64,000 bases of DNA from Bog-473 sp963782415. Its GTDB lineage: Bacteria; Actinomycetota; Acidimicrobiia; Acidimicrobiales; RAAP-2. The notes under the pieces were generated by a model. That model worked only from the letters and a program-made list of their open reading frames with translations, did no database searches and was not told the origin of the DNA. The stretch is taken from positions 186,001 to 250,000 of the forward strand of contig CAWAJT010000006.1 of NCBI GenBank assembly GCA_963782415.1. Reading direction: 5' to 3'. The stretch's first letter is position 1. Every line of letters begins with the position of its first letter. Made by a program: the position numbers and the translations under genes. Below are positions 35,273 to 45,812 of this stretch, in pieces.

Positions 35273-35706
35273 GGGTTGTCCAGCCAGGCCTGGAGCAGCA
35301 CCATGGCGGCGGCGCTGTCGACCACGCGGCGGGCCTTCTTGCCGGTCCGCCCCGCCGCGCGCAGCGAGCGCTGCGCCTCCACCGTGGTGAAGCGCTCGTC
35401 GGCCGTCTCGACTGTGACCCCCAGCGGTTCGAGCAGCTCCCGGAGGGCGGCGGCCTCGTCGAGGGCCGAGCGGGCGGCCGGTCCCATCTGGCCGGAGAGG
35501 CTCAGCGGGAGACCGACCACCACCGTCGCCGCCTCGACCTCGCGCACGGCCTCGACGACGGCGGTGCGGTCGCGTACGGGGTCACCGCTGCGCTCGATCG
35601 TCCCCCACGGGCTCGCCAGACTGCGTCCGCTGTCGCTGTAGGCCACGCCGATGCGCCGCGACCCCAGATCGAGTGCAGCGACCCGGCCGGCACCCGGGCC
35701 GCTCAC
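35269..35706 (-). CDS. ruvX: Holliday junction resolvase-like protein RuvX/YqgF
   Basis: 145-residue RNase H-like fold protein (Pfam RuvX). RVAALDLGSRRIGVAYSDSGRSLASP holds the first catalytic Asp, VVVGLPLSLSGQMGPAA the second region, VETADERFTTVEA the Glu, and KKARRVVDSAAAMVLLQAWL the last Asp. In E. coli the homologue takes part in 16S rRNA 5' processing. Both ends overlap neighbours by GTGA (alaS before, mltG after). Confidence 0.92.
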
Positions 35707-38270
35707 GTCGAAAGAAGCCGCTGCGCCTCGGCCAACGCCGCCTCAATCTGGGAAGGATCCTTCCCGCCCGCCGTCGCCACCTCGGCGGACCCGCCCCCAC
35801 CCCCACCGACCATCTTCCCGAGCGTGCGCACCAGCTGTGTGGCGTCGGGAGTTCCGTCCGTCGCGACCGCGATCGCCGCCTTGGCCCCGTCGGGCGACCC
35901 GCCGAGGACCACGGCGTGCACACCATCGTGGCGGAGGATCGACTGGGCCAGCATCCGGAGCTCGTCACCCTCCACCTTGTCGCGGCGGGCCACGACGACG
36001 CCCCCGTGGGCCGCCGCCGCTTGCGCCAGCGCCGTCGCGTCGGCCTCGCTCGATTGCTGACGCAGGCGTGCCAGTTCCTTCTCGGCCTCGCGCTGGCGCT
36101 CCGACAGGCGCCCGATGGCAGCCAGCAGCTCGTCGGGCTCCGTCCGCAGCTGCTCGGACGCAGCTTGCACCAAGCGCTCTCGTTCGAGGGCCCGCTCGAG
36201 CGACGCGAAACCGGTGAGCGCGAACAGCCGACGCGTGTTCGAACCGATGGAACCCTCCGACAACAAGGTGATGGGTCCGATCTGCCCCAGCGAGTCGACG
36301 TGGGTGCCTCCGCAGAATTCCAGGGAAGTCGTCCCGGCCCGCACGACGCGCACCGACGAGCCGTACTTGTCGCCGAAGAACGCGATGGCACCCATCTTCT
36401 CGGCGTCTTCGCGCGACGTCTCGGTGGTCTCGACTCCCACCGCTGAGAGCACGGCTCGGTTGGCCCGGGCGAAGACCTCGTTGAGGTCCTCACGGCTCGG
36501 CTGGGCATGGTGCGAGAAGTCGAAGCGGAGGTACTCGGGCGAGACCAACGAACCCTGCTGGCGCACATGGTCGCCGAGGACCTCCCGCAGGGCCGCGTGC
36601 AGCAGGTGCGTTGCCGTGTGATTGCGTCGGATGGCCTCGCGGCGTTCGGCATCGATGGTCGCCAGCGCGTCCTGCCCCGCCCGCATCTCACCGCTCAGGC
36701 GGGCCCGGTGCGCCACCAACCCCGGCACGGCGAGCACCGTGTCGTAGACCTCGGCGATACCGGACTCGGTCACGATGGTGCCGGTGTCGCCCACCTGGCC
36801 CCCGCTCTCGGCGTAGAACGATGTGCGGTCCAAGAAGATCTCGACGACCGGTCCCGCCTCGGCACCCTCGAGCACCGCCACCACCTGCGCCGGCACCTCG
36901 TAGTGCTCGGCGTCCCGACCAACGAACACGGTGGGACCCTCCGCCTCGAGCAGAGCCCGGTAGGCCGCCTCGTCGCCGGCGCGCGTCGACTTGGCGGCGG
37001 CCCGGGCGCGCTCGCGTTGCTCGGCCATCGCGGCGTCGAAGCCCGGCCGGTCGACCTCCACGCCGACGTCGCGCGCCAACTCCTCGGTCAGCTCGACCGG
37101 GAACCCGTGGGTGTCATGGAGGGTGAAGGCCACGTCGCCGCCGAGGACCTTGGTTCCGCTGGCGAACGCCTCTTCCAACCGGCTCAACCCGGCGCGCAGC
37201 GTGCGGTCGAAACCAGCCTCCTCGCGCGCCACCACGTTGACGATGAGATCCTGCTGGGCGCGCAGCGCGGGGTACGCGTCACCGAGCACCTCGGTGGCCG
37301 CCTCCACCAGCCGGGTGGTGACGGGTTTGTCCACGCCGGCCCGGCGGGCGGCCAGCACGGCGCGCCGCACGACCCGGCGCAGCACGTATCCACGCCCCTC
37401 ATTGGCCGGCAGGACGCCGTCGGCCACAAGCATGGAGAAGGCGCGGCCGTGGTCGGCCAACACGCGCAGCGCCACGTCGGTGGACGGGTCGGCTCCGTAG
37501 CCTGTTCCGAGGATGGAGGCCGCCGTGTCGATGATGGGCGCGAACAGGTCGGTGTCAAACACTGAATCGTGACCCTGCAGAACGGGAAGGATCCGCTCCA
37601 GGCCCGCACCCGTGTCGATGTTCTTGCGCGGGAGCTCGCTCAAGGTGCCGTCGGCGTCGCGGTTGTACTGCATGAAGACGAGGTTCCAGATTTCGACGAA
37701 GCGGGCGTCGCCGCCGTGCTTGGGTCCGCCCTCGTGCCCGTAGGCCTCGCCGAGATCCATGAAGATCTCCGAGTCCGGTCCGCAGGGCCCCGTCTCCCCC
37801 ATGGCCCAGAAGTTGTCCTCGGGGCCCATCCGCTGGACACGCTCGGAAGGCACCCCGATCTTGTCGAGCCACAGGCCGGCCGCCTCGTCGTCGTTCTCGA
37901 GCACCGTGACCCAGAGGCGGTCGCCGTCGAGACCGAAGACCTCCGTGAGCAGCTCCCAGGCCATCGGGATGGCCTCCGCCTTGAAGTAGTCGCCGAAGCT
38001 GAAGTTGCCCAGCATCTCGAAGAAGGTGCAGTGATACGTGTCGGTCCCGATGATCTCGATGTCGGGGGTCCGGAAGCACTTCTGTATGGAGGTGGCCCGG
38101 GGCCACGGCGCCGGCTCCTCGCCCACGAAATAGGGCTTGAAGGGAACCATCCCGGCGATCGTGAAGAGGACGGACGGGTCGTGGGGAATCAGGCTGGCGG
38201 AGGGAACGACACTGTGATCCCGATCCGCGAAGAAGCGCGTAAAGGCCGCCCGCAGTCCGTTGGCGTCCAT
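35703..38270 (-). CDS. alaS: Alanyl-tRNA synthetase
   Basis: Class II synthetase charging tRNA-Ala. 855 residues: catalytic domain (FLADRDHSVV-like opening, SVLFTIAGMVPFKPYF, CFRTPDIE, HCTFFEMLGNFSFGDYFK, GPCGPDSEIF), tRNA-recognition region, editing domain with zinc ligands HTATHLLH and CGGTHVDSLGQIG, a coiled coil at about 700-745 and the C-Ala domain ending in a Gly-rich GGGGGGSAE. Start ATG 38270; a GTG three bases earlier is possible. TAAGCT lies six bases before the ATG. Confidence 0.97.
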   Translation of the reverse strand: MDANGLRAAFTRFFADRDHSVVPSASLIPHDPSVLFTIAGMVPFKPYFVGEEPAPWPRATSIQKCFRTPDIEIIGTDTYHCTFFEMLGNFSFGDYFKAEAIPMAWELLTEVFGLDGDRLWVTVLENDDEAAGLWLDKIGVPSERVQRMGPEDNFWAMGETGPCGPDSEIFMDLGEAYGHEGGPKHGGDARFVEIWNLVFMQYNRDADGTLSELPRKNIDTGAGLERILPVLQGHDSVFDTDLFAPIIDTAASILGTGYGADPSTDVALRVLADHGRAFSMLVADGVLPANEGRGYVLRRVVRRAVLAARRAGVDKPVTTRLVEAATEVLGDAYPALRAQQDLIVNVVAREEAGFDRTLRAGLSRLEEAFASGTKVLGGDVAFTLHDTHGFPVELTEELARDVGVEVDRPGFDAAMAEQRERARAAAKSTRAGDEAAYRALLEAEGPTVFVGRDAEHYEVPAQVVAVLEGAEAGPVVEIFLDRTSFYAESGGQVGDTGTIVTESGIAEVYDTVLAVPGLVAHRARLSGEMRAGQDALATIDAERREAIRRNHTATHLLHAALREVLGDHVRQQGSLVSPEYLRFDFSHHAQPSREDLNEVFARANRAVLSAVGVETTETSREDAEKMGAIAFFGDKYGSSVRVVRAGTTSLEFCGGTHVDSLGQIGPITLLSEGSIGSNTRRLFALTGFASLERALERERLVQAASEQLRTEPDELLAAIGRLSERQREAEKELARLRQQSSEADATALAQAAAAHGGVVVARRDKVEGDELRMLAQSILRHDGVHAVVLGGSPDGAKAAIAVATDGTPDATQLVRTLGKMVGGGGGGSAEVATAGGKDPSQIEAALAEAQRLLST

Positions 38271-38276
38271 CACTGC

Positions 38277-38282
38277 AGCTTA
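38277..38282 (-). promoter_or_regulatory. Candidate -10 box of the alaS-ruvX-mltG-aroE operon
   Basis: TAAGCT on the minus strand ends six bases before ATG 38270, predicting transcription from the start codon itself. The upstream peptidase gene ends only 69 bases before this box. Confidence 0.45.
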
Positions 38283-38350
38283 CCGGGGTCAAAAACGGAT
38301 CCGGAGCCGGTTTGGGCGCCGGCGCCGGCGCTGCCGCCGGGGGGGGTGGA

Positions 38351-39106
38351 TCAGGCCGAGGCCATCCCCACAATGGGCTTGTTCAGCTGGATGCCACCGG
38401 TCGATCCGTAGAACAGCGTGTTGCCGTACGTGAAGATGCCGCCGTCGGAGGCCACCAACCAGTAGCCGCCGGCGTTCGGGGCGGGGGCCAGGCCCACCAC
38501 TGGCTTGTTCAGGCGAAGGGAACCCGCCGACCCGTAGAAGTTGGCGTCGCCGTAGGTGAAGATGCCGCCGTCGGCCGCCACGAGCCAGTAGCCGGCGCCG
38601 CCGGGCCCCGACGCCATGCCCACCACCGGAGAGTTCAGGTGCAGGGACCCGGTCGACCCGTAGAACTGCGCGCCGCCGTAGGCGAAGATGCCGCCGTCGG
38701 ACGCCACGAGCCAGTAGCCGCCCCCACCCGGTGTGGCGGCCATCCCCACGATCGGCTTGTTCAGGCGGTCGCCGCCGGTGGACCCGAAGAACTGCGCGTC
38801 CCCGAAGCTGAAGATGCCGCCGTCGGACGCCACGAGCCAGTAACCACGCCCGTCGGCCGTGGCCGCCATCCCCACGATCGGCCTGTTCAGGTGGTGGCCG
38901 CCCATGGAGCCGAAGAAGCCCGCATCGCCATAGGTGAAGATGCCGCCGTCGGACGCCACCAGCCAGTAGCCGTTGGTGCTGGGCGTGTTCGCCATGCCGA
39001 CCACCGGTGCGTTGAGCGGCGTGCCGCCCGCGCTGCCGTAGAAGCCGGCGTCCCCGAAGTCGAACACCCCACCGTCGGAGGCCACGAAGCGGTACCCCTC
39101 GCCACA
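38351..39106 (-). repeat. Six 126-bp in-frame repeats encoding 42-residue units
   Basis: Each unit follows GYWLVASDGGIFTYGDAxF then GSxGxxxLNxPVVGMAxTP. The six copies keep Trp, Asp-Gly-Gly and Asn-x-Pro positions, while linker residues vary, so the repeat is old and under selection rather than a recent duplication. Similar repeats occur in many actinobacterial secreted proteins; a beta-propeller-like or cell-surface-binding role is a guess. Confidence 0.85.
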
Positions 39107-41206
39107 GTTGAGGTCGCCCCCGAAGCCGTAGTGGTCGGCGCCTGACTGCGCCGACGTGCCCTGCGAGTTGGTCACCGTGACGTCAACACACGCCGGGCTC
39201 GACGCGTTCGGAGGCACCACCGTCATGGTCGTGGCGCTCTGCGAGACGATGCGACCGTTGCCCTGGCTCCCGAAGGTCACCGAGGTGGCGTTGGTGAAGC
39301 CACCCCCGAAGATCGTGATGGCGCCGGGATTGGTGAGCGGTCCCGTATTCGGGCTCACCGAGTCCACCGAAGGGCAACCGTCGGCGCCTTGGAGCGCCAG
39401 AGCAAGATTCTGGTCGACGGGTGTGCCGAGGCCGCTGGCCGCATCGAAGCCGGGGGCGGCGGTGAAGCGGCCGGCGTTCGTGTCGGTGAAGTCGTTGTCG
39501 ACCGACGTGATGTCGGTGAACGTCGCGCCGTTGCCCTGGTGCGCGGCGTAGAGCGCGGGACCGACGCGCCCCAGCGCGGGTAGCAGCCCTGGTTGGTGTC
39601 CACGAAGAACCCGGCATTGACCGGTGCGGCCACACTCGTGCCGCCCGCGCCACCCCAGGCGCCGTTCCAGTAGTCGACCACGGCGCCCGCGGTCGGGTCC
39701 GACGGATACGAGAAGTCGGGCACGGCCCGACAGGCGCTGAGGCCGCACGGAGCGGTGCCAGGACCCGACGCGGCGGGCTGGCCCGGATTGGCCGGCCACT
39801 CAATGGAGTAGCCGCCGCCGCCCGCGCCCGGCGAACGGCAGAGGAACTGGCAATTCCACACCGTCTGCGACGCAGCCGATGCACTGGCCAGGGAGGTCCC
39901 GCCGGCGCTCACCACGTCGGGTTGCGACCCGGGGTCGTCGACGGCCAACCCCTTCGAGCCGTCGGTCGGGAGGCAGTCCTCCGAGCCCGAGTCGCCCGAG
40001 GCGGCGATCACGGTCTGGCCTTGGAGCGCCATGCGCTGGAAGATTCCGTTCTCGGTCTGCCGATCACCGGCCGGCATGTCCTGTTCGCACACGCCCCAGC
40101 TCGTGGTGACGACCTGTGAGCTGTCGTCGCTGGCGATGCGGTTGAAGAGGTCCAGCGCCTGCGCCTCGTTGCCGTTGGGTGCTTCGTAGACCACGAGTGA
40201 CGCCGAGGGAGCGTTGACGGCGGCCAGCTCCACGTCGAGGGCCGCCTCGCCGGCGGAACCGCTGGGTGGGCCGCCCGAACCGCCGTCGACGGCGACGTTG
40301 CGAATCGGATTGCTGAGGCCGTAGCAGGAGGCGAAGGTGGCGAAGTCGCTCTGGGCGTACCGCTCGAACTCGACGACGGCGATGGACTGGCCGAGCCCCG
40401 TGCGCCCCTGGGCGAACAGCTGGTCCAGCCCGAAGATGGAGGACATCTGGGTCGAGGTGTAGATGCCGTCGGACGCAACCTGCTGCGCCGCCGGACAGGC
40501 CTGGGGCGAGGGGGCGTGTGGGGTGGCGTTGGGCACAGGGGTCGGCGCCACCGGGGGCGCGATGGACTCCGGACCCAGCGTCGTTGCCGGCGGTGCTCGC
40601 CGCACCATGGCCTGCTCTTGGAACAGTCCGTCGAGGCCGATCACCCCGGTCACGGCGCCGCCGAGCGCGGCGGGGACCTGCGGTGAGGCCGTGTTGACGA
40701 TGGCGTGGTCGGTGTCACCCGGTGCCTGCACCAACACCAAAGGCGTACCGAGCGCGGCCGACACCACCGAGGCGGAACCGCGTACCGGCAACAACGTGCT
40801 GCCGGGGTCGGGCGAGCCCACGGTCAGGCCCTCGCTGCGCAGCGTGGCCGACACCCGCGCCACCTCCGACGGATCGGGGCCGTAGGTCGCCGCGTATTGT
40901 GCCGGCGTGAGGTAGTGCCGGTACTGCGGCGATCCCGGCGTCGACACCGCCGCCACGGCCTGGTCCAGGCCGGACGGGTTCTGCCCGGCCAGCACGACGT
41001 CGAGATCGAGAACCTGGCCGGCGGGTGCGGCGCCGAGTTGCTGGGTGCCCGCCGGCAAGTGCGGCACCTCCTGGGGCAGGACGATACGACCCGGCTGGGC
41101 GGCACCGGCACCGGCACCGCGCAGCGGGGGCCGCCACGCCGACCGTGAGCAATGCCGCGCAGGCGGCGGCGACGACCGCACCGGCTCTGCGCTGATCCGT
41201 GTTCAC
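38351..41206 (-). CDS. Secreted S53 (sedolisin) peptidase with IPT/TIG domain and six C-terminal repeats (two apparent frameshifts)
   Basis: Predicted 951-residue exported serine-carboxyl protease. Order: signal peptide (MNTDQRRAGAVVAAACAALL...), prodomain (ALYRHYLT-like QYRHYLTPAQYAATYGPD), catalytic domain with Glu/Asp in GEAALDVELAAV, oxyanion Asp in IAASGDSGSED and Ser in GGTSVAAPVNAGFF, then an IPT/TIG domain (VDSVSPNTGPLTNPGAITI) and six 42-residue repeats. Two opposite single-base shifts are needed: one extra C in the run at 41126-41130, and one missing base near 39582/39583. They cancel, so start and stop share a frame. GTG 41206 overlaps the rarA stop (GTGA) and follows GAGGAGGGCG. 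Confidence 0.85.
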
Positions 41207-42507
41207 GAATCGCCCTCCTCGGTCACTCCGTCCGCCCCGCCTCGGTCGCGAGGAGTGGGCTCGTAGTACACCCGTCCTTCGAGCGCGTCTGGACGATACT
41301 GCTGAAGGACCACCCCGGAGGGGTCGTCATGGGGATAGGCGTAGCCCTCGCCGTGCCCGAGCGTGGCGGCGCCCTTGTAGTGGGCGTCCCGGAGATGCGT
41401 CGGCACCTCCTGCATGACGCTCGAGCGCACATCGGCCTGGGCCCGCCCCAGCGCCACCACCACCGCGTTCGACTTGGGGGCCCGGGCCAGGTAGATCACG
41501 GCTTCGGCCAGGTTCAGCGCCGCCTCGGGCAACCCCACGTACTCCACGGCACGGGCCGCGGCCTCGGCCACCAGCAGGGCCTGGGGATCGGCCAGCCCGA
41601 TGTCCTCGCTGGCCAGGATCACCATGCGCCGGGCCAAGAACCGGGGATCCTCCCCCGCCTCGAGCATCCGGGCCATCCAGTAGAGGCCGGCGTCGGGGTC
41701 CGAGCCCCGGACGCTCTTGATCAGCGCGCTGATCTGGTCGTAGTGCTCGTCGGCACCCTGGTGGAAGAGCCGGCCGTCACGGGCCCGCGCCATGTCGTCC
41801 ATGGTGAGCGTCACCCCGGCCTCCCCGCCGCCGCCGGCGCCGCCGGCAGCCCGGGCCAAGGCCACCGCCACCTCCACCGTGGTCAGCGCGGCGCGGGCGT
41901 CGCCCTCGCAGGCCGCCACCACGGCATCGATGGCGTCCTCCTCGGCGTCGGCCCCTTCCAGGTCGAGGCCGCGTCGGATCAACGTGCGCAGGTTGTCCGG
42001 TGACAAGGCGTGCAGCCGCCACAGCGAGGCCCGGCTCAACAAGGGCGGATTCACCTCGAAGAAAGGGTTCTCCGTGGTGGCGCCGATGAGCACGACGAGG
42101 CCGTCCTCGACGGCCGGCAGCAACACGTCCTGCTGGGACTTGCTGAAGCGGTGCACCTCGTCGATGAAGAGCATCGTCCCCTGGCCCTGCTCGCCGAGGC
42201 GGCGCTGCGCGTCGGCCAGTGCCTCGCGCACGTCCTTCACGCCGGCCGCCGTGGCCGACAGGGTGCTCAGGTGCTTGGCCGTGGTGTCCGCCAGCAGGCG
42301 GGCGAGGGTGGTCTTCCCGGTGCCGGCGGGGCCCCACAGGATCGACGACGTGACCCGGTCGGACTCGGCCAGCCGGCGTAACGGCGCACCGGGGCCAACG
42401 AGGTGCTCCTGGCCGACCACCTCATCGAGGGTGCGCGGGCGGAGACGGGCGGCGAGGGGCGCCTGGCGCTCGAGTCGGCGGTCGGCGGCATCGGCAAAGA
42501 GGCTCAC
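41203..42507 (-). CDS. rarA: Replication-associated recombination protein A (MgsA/RarA AAA+ ATPase)
   Basis: 434-residue clamp-loader-like ATPase acting at stalled replication forks. LAARLRPRTLDEVVGQEHLVGPG, Walker A LWGPAGTGKTTLARLL, Walker B FIDEVHRFSKSQQD, IGATTENPFFEVNPPLLSR and the C-terminal YWMARMLEAGEDPRFLARRMVILASEDIG are all standard. GTG 42507 is ten bases after the aspS stop, and its stop overlaps the start of the secreted peptidase. Confidence 0.94.
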   Translation of the reverse strand: MSLFADAADRRLERQAPLAARLRPRTLDEVVGQEHLVGPGAPLRRLAESDRVTSSILWGPAGTGKTTLARLLADTTAKHLSTLSATAAGVKDVREALADAQRRLGEQGQGTMLFIDEVHRFSKSQQDVLLPAVEDGLVVLIGATTENPFFEVNPPLLSRASLWRLHALSPDNLRTLIRRGLDLEGADAEEDAIDAVVAACEGDARAALTTVEVAVALARAAGGAGGGGEAGVTLTMDDMARARDGRLFHQGADEHYDQISALIKSVRGSDPDAGLYWMARMLEAGEDPRFLARRMVILASEDIGLADPQALLVAEAAARAVEYVGLPEAALNLAEAVIYLARAPKSNAVVVALGRAQADVRSSVMQEVPTHLRDAHYKGAATLGHGEGYAYPHDDPSGVVLQQYRPDALEGRVYYEPTPRDRGGADGVTEEGDS

Positions 42508-42517
42508 CGGGTCGCGC

Positions 42518-44345
42518 CTAGCTCCCTTCGGGCGGCATCGGCGTCGTCGCGGCTGGCGCTGCGGCTCCGGCGGCACCGCCCGGCGGCACGACGACCCGGA
42601 TGCCGAGCTCGGCCAGCGACGCCGCCGGCAGTGGCGTGGGTGCGCCGGTCAGCAGGTCCGCCCCGGACTGCGTCTTCGGATACGCAATCACCTCTCGGAT
42701 GTTCTCCTCTCCCGAGAGGATCGCGACCAAGCGGTCGATGCCGACCGCGAAGCCGGCGTGCGGGGGCGCGCCGTAACGGAACGCGCCCAGCAAGAACCCG
42801 AAGCGCGCCTCGGCCTCTTCGGCGCTGATGCCGAGCGCGGCGAATACCTGCTCCTGCATGCTCCGGCTATGGATACGCACACTGCCCGACCCGAGCTCCC
42901 AGCCGTTGAGCACGAGGTCGTACGCCTGCGACCGCACGGCGAGGGGTTCCGTCGCCAGCAGGGGCAGATCCTCGGGGTAGGGCATGGTGAAGGGATGGTG
43001 CGCCGGTTGCGGCGTGCCGTCGGAACCCACCTCGAACATGGGAAAGTCGACGACCCAGACGTATCGATGCGGGCCCTTCGACACCGGCGGCGCCCCGATC
43101 GCCACGCGCAGCATGCCCATGACCTCGCAGGCCGCGGCGTAGGTGTCCGAGACGGCGAGGATGAGGTCACCCGGTTCCGCCTTCGTCTCCGCCAGGACGC
43201 TCACAACCTCCTGCTCCGACAGGTGGCGCGCCAGCGGCCCCTCGAGCGCGGGGCCGTTCTCGACCACACGGAACCAGGCCAGGCCGACGGCGCCGGCACG
43301 CCTGGCTTGCTCGATGAGCTCGTCGAGCCGCTTGCGCGGCACGGTAGCGCCGTCGGGGACGACGATCGCCTTGACGGTCGGTGACGAGAAGGCCTTGACC
43401 TCGGTGTGCTCGAAGGCCTTGGTCAGGTCGACGAGCTCCAGGCCGAAGCGCAGGTCGGGCTTGTCGGTGCCGAAGCGGTCGCGCGCCTCGGCCCAGGTCA
43501 TGCGCGCAATGGGGGGCGGCCGCTCGCCGGTGGCGGCCTCGGCGGCGTCGAGCACGGCCTCGGAGACGAAGGCCATGACGTCGTCCTGGGAGGCGAACGA
43601 GCACTCCATGTCGAGCTGCATGAACTCGAACTGACGGTCAGCGCGCAAGTCCTCGTCGCGCAGGCAGCGCGCAATCTGGAAGTAGCGGTCGAAGCCGCCG
43701 ACCATGAGGAGCTGCTTGGCCAATTGCGGGCTCTGCGGCAACGCGTAGAAGGACCCGTGGTGCTGGCGGGCGGGGACGGAGAACTCCCGCGAGCCCTCGG
43801 GCGTCGGTGCCCAGAGCAGCGGCGTCTCGATCTCGACGAACCCCTGCTGGTCCATGGCAGCCCGTAAGGCGGCGTTGACCCGGGCGCGCAGGCGCAGATT
43901 GCGCTGCATGCCGCGGCCGACGCAGGTCGACGTAGCGGTGGCGGAGCCGCACCGGCTCGTCGGACTCGTCGCGGTCGTCGACCGAGAAGGGTGGGGGCTC
44001 CGCCTCGTTGAGCACCTCGACGGTGCAGTCACCGATCTCGACCTCACCGGTCCCGATGCCCGGGTTGACCGTGCCGTCGGGTCGCCGGCGCACCGTGCCG
44101 GTGACGGCGACGACCCACTCCGAGCGCACGTCGGTGGCGTGGTCGACCACGCACTGGATGATCCCCGTGTGGTCTCGGAGGTCCACGAAAGCGAGATGCT
44201 CACCGTGTTCGCGCCGGCGCGCCACCCAGCCGCAGACGGTCACGGTGCTGCCGCTGTCCGCTGGGCGCAGCACGCCGCAGAGGTGGGTGCGCAGCGCCGT
44301 GGGGCGGTTCGGCTCGGGGTTCTGGGTCGGGATCTCGGTCGTCAT
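42518..44345 (-). CDS. aspS: Aspartyl-tRNA synthetase (apparent frameshift)
   Basis: Class IIb synthetase. The anticodon-binding OB domain (LCGVLRPADSGSTVTVCGWVARRREHGEHLAFVDLRD) through RHRYVDLRR is in one frame; the catalytic and GAD parts (MQRNLRLRARVNAALR, FYALPQSPQLAKQLLMVGGFDRYFQIARCLRDEDLRADRQ, HAGFAVGIDRLVAILSG) are in another. Deleting one base in the CCGCGG at about 43911-43916 gives LRRPGMQRNLRLR, and the length 1828 is one over a multiple of three. The repaired protein has 608 residues, normal for the family. It sits between hisS and rarA. Confidence 0.92.
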
Positions 44346-44489
44346 GGTGGGAAGGCCTCAGCCTTCAGTCTGGTCGGGGTGGACGGGTCGGGCAGGCATT
44401 TGCGGTGGTGGTCGTGCTGGCGCTGGTGGGGCTCGGTGTGCGAGGGCGGGGCGGCGGCGGGGTCCGCCGACCCGGTGGTGCGGCGTCGT

Positions 44490-45788
44490 TCAACCCGGCT
44501 CCGCCAGGAGGAAGGCCCTGAGCTCGTCCACAAGGGCATCCCGGGGCACGGACCGCGGTGCGGCATCGCTGCGGAGGGGCTGGAACCCGACGGTGCCGGC
44601 CGCGAGCTCCCGGGGCCCGACGACCAGCGCCACCAGGGCGCCCGAGCGGTCGGCCGACTTGAACTGGGACCTCATGGACCGGCCGCCGAAGGCCCGATCG
44701 GCCCGCAGCCCGGCCCGGCGCAGCTCGGCGGTCAGGGCGACGGCGGACTCCCCGCCGGCGGTGTCGATCACGTAGGCGTGGAGCGGGTTCGCCGCCACCA
44801 CCGACTCGGTCGAGCACACGCCTTCGGCGTCGCACGCCAGCAGCACGCGCTCGATCCCGATGCCGAAGCCGATGCCCGGGGTGGCCCCCCCACCCAGCAG
44901 CTCGACGAGGCCGTCGTAGCGGCCGCCGCCGCCGATGCCGTTCTGGGCCGCATCGAGCGCATCCGCGGCGAACTCGAAGGTGGTGCGCGTGTAGTAGTCG
45001 AAGCCTCGTACGAGGCGGTGGTCGATGGTGGAGCCGACACCGAGCGCGTCGAGCCCGGCCCGCACCCGGGCGAAGTGCTCCCGGCACGGGTCGCACAGGT
45101 GGTCCAAGAAGTGCGGCGCGTCGGCCGTGGCGACGCGGCACTCGTCGGTCTTGCAGTCGAGGACACGCAACGGGTTCTCCAGGTGCCGCGCCCGGTGGGC
45201 GGGGCAGAGCTGGTCGACCCGCTCGGTCAGAAAGGCACCCAGGAGCGCGACGTAGCCCGGCTTGCAGACGCCGTCGCCCATGGAGTGCAGCTTGAGGGTG
45301 ACCTGGCGCAGACCCAGGCCGGCAAAGAAGTCGTGGGCCAGCGAGACCACCTCCACGTCGAGGTCGGCGTCCTCGACGCCGAGTGCCTCCACACCGAGTT
45401 GGTGGTGCTGGCGGTAGCGACCGTGCTGCGGGTTCTCGTGCCGGAAGGACGGCGCCACGTACCAGGCCTTCCAGGGCGGCACCGGATGGTGCTGCACGAA
45501 GGCGCGTGCGATGGGGGCCGTGCCCTCGGGACGCAGGGCCATCCGTTGGCCGTCGCGGTCCTCGAAGACGTACATCTCCTTGCCGACGACCTCGCTCCCC
45601 TCCCCGATGCCGCGCAGGAAGACGCCGGCGTGCTCGAGGATCGGCGTGATCGTCAGCCCGTAGCCGGCGCCTTCGACCAATCGGGCGAAGCGGGCGACCG
45701 TTCCCTCCCAGCGGGCGGACTCGGGCCACAGCACGTCGTGCATGCCCTTGGGCGTGCGGAGGACGGGCGCGGACGATCCCGCGTTCAC
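44490..45788 (-). CDS. hisS: Histidyl-tRNA synthetase
   Basis: Class IIa synthetase, 432 residues. Motifs seen: RTPKGMHDVLWPES, ALRPEGTAPIARAF (motif 1 region), YVAPSFRHENPQHGRYRQHHQLGVEALG (motif 2), LVRGFDYYTRTTFEF (histidine-specific), GGGRYDGL, and FGIGIERVLLA (motif 3), then the anticodon-binding domain. The GTG start at 45788 follows GAGGAG. The 144 bases between hisS and aspS hold no gene I can see. Confidence 0.96.
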   Translation of the reverse strand: MNAGSSAPVLRTPKGMHDVLWPESARWEGTVARFARLVEGAGYGLTITPILEHAGVFLRGIGEGSEVVGKEMYVFEDRDGQRMALRPEGTAPIARAFVQHHPVPPWKAWYVAPSFRHENPQHGRYRQHHQLGVEALGVEDADLDVEVVSLAHDFFAGLGLRQVTLKLHSMGDGVCKPGYVALLGAFLTERVDQLCPAHRARHLENPLRVLDCKTDECRVATADAPHFLDHLCDPCREHFARVRAGLDALGVGSTIDHRLVRGFDYYTRTTFEFAADALDAAQNGIGGGGRYDGLVELLGGGATPGIGFGIGIERVLLACDAEGVCSTESVVAANPLHAYVIDTAGGESAVALTAELRRAGLRADRAFGGRSMRSQFKSADRSGALVALVVGPRELAAGTVGFQPLRSDAAPRSVPRDALVDELRAFLLAEPG

Positions 45789-45812
45789 AGAAGGCTCCTC
45801 ACGGCTCGGGGG

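Noticed and set aside
38351..39106. CRISPR array or tandem DNA repeat
   Set aside because: The 126-bp period is in frame, diverged at synonymous sites and encodes a protein repeat; there are no short identical repeats with spacers.
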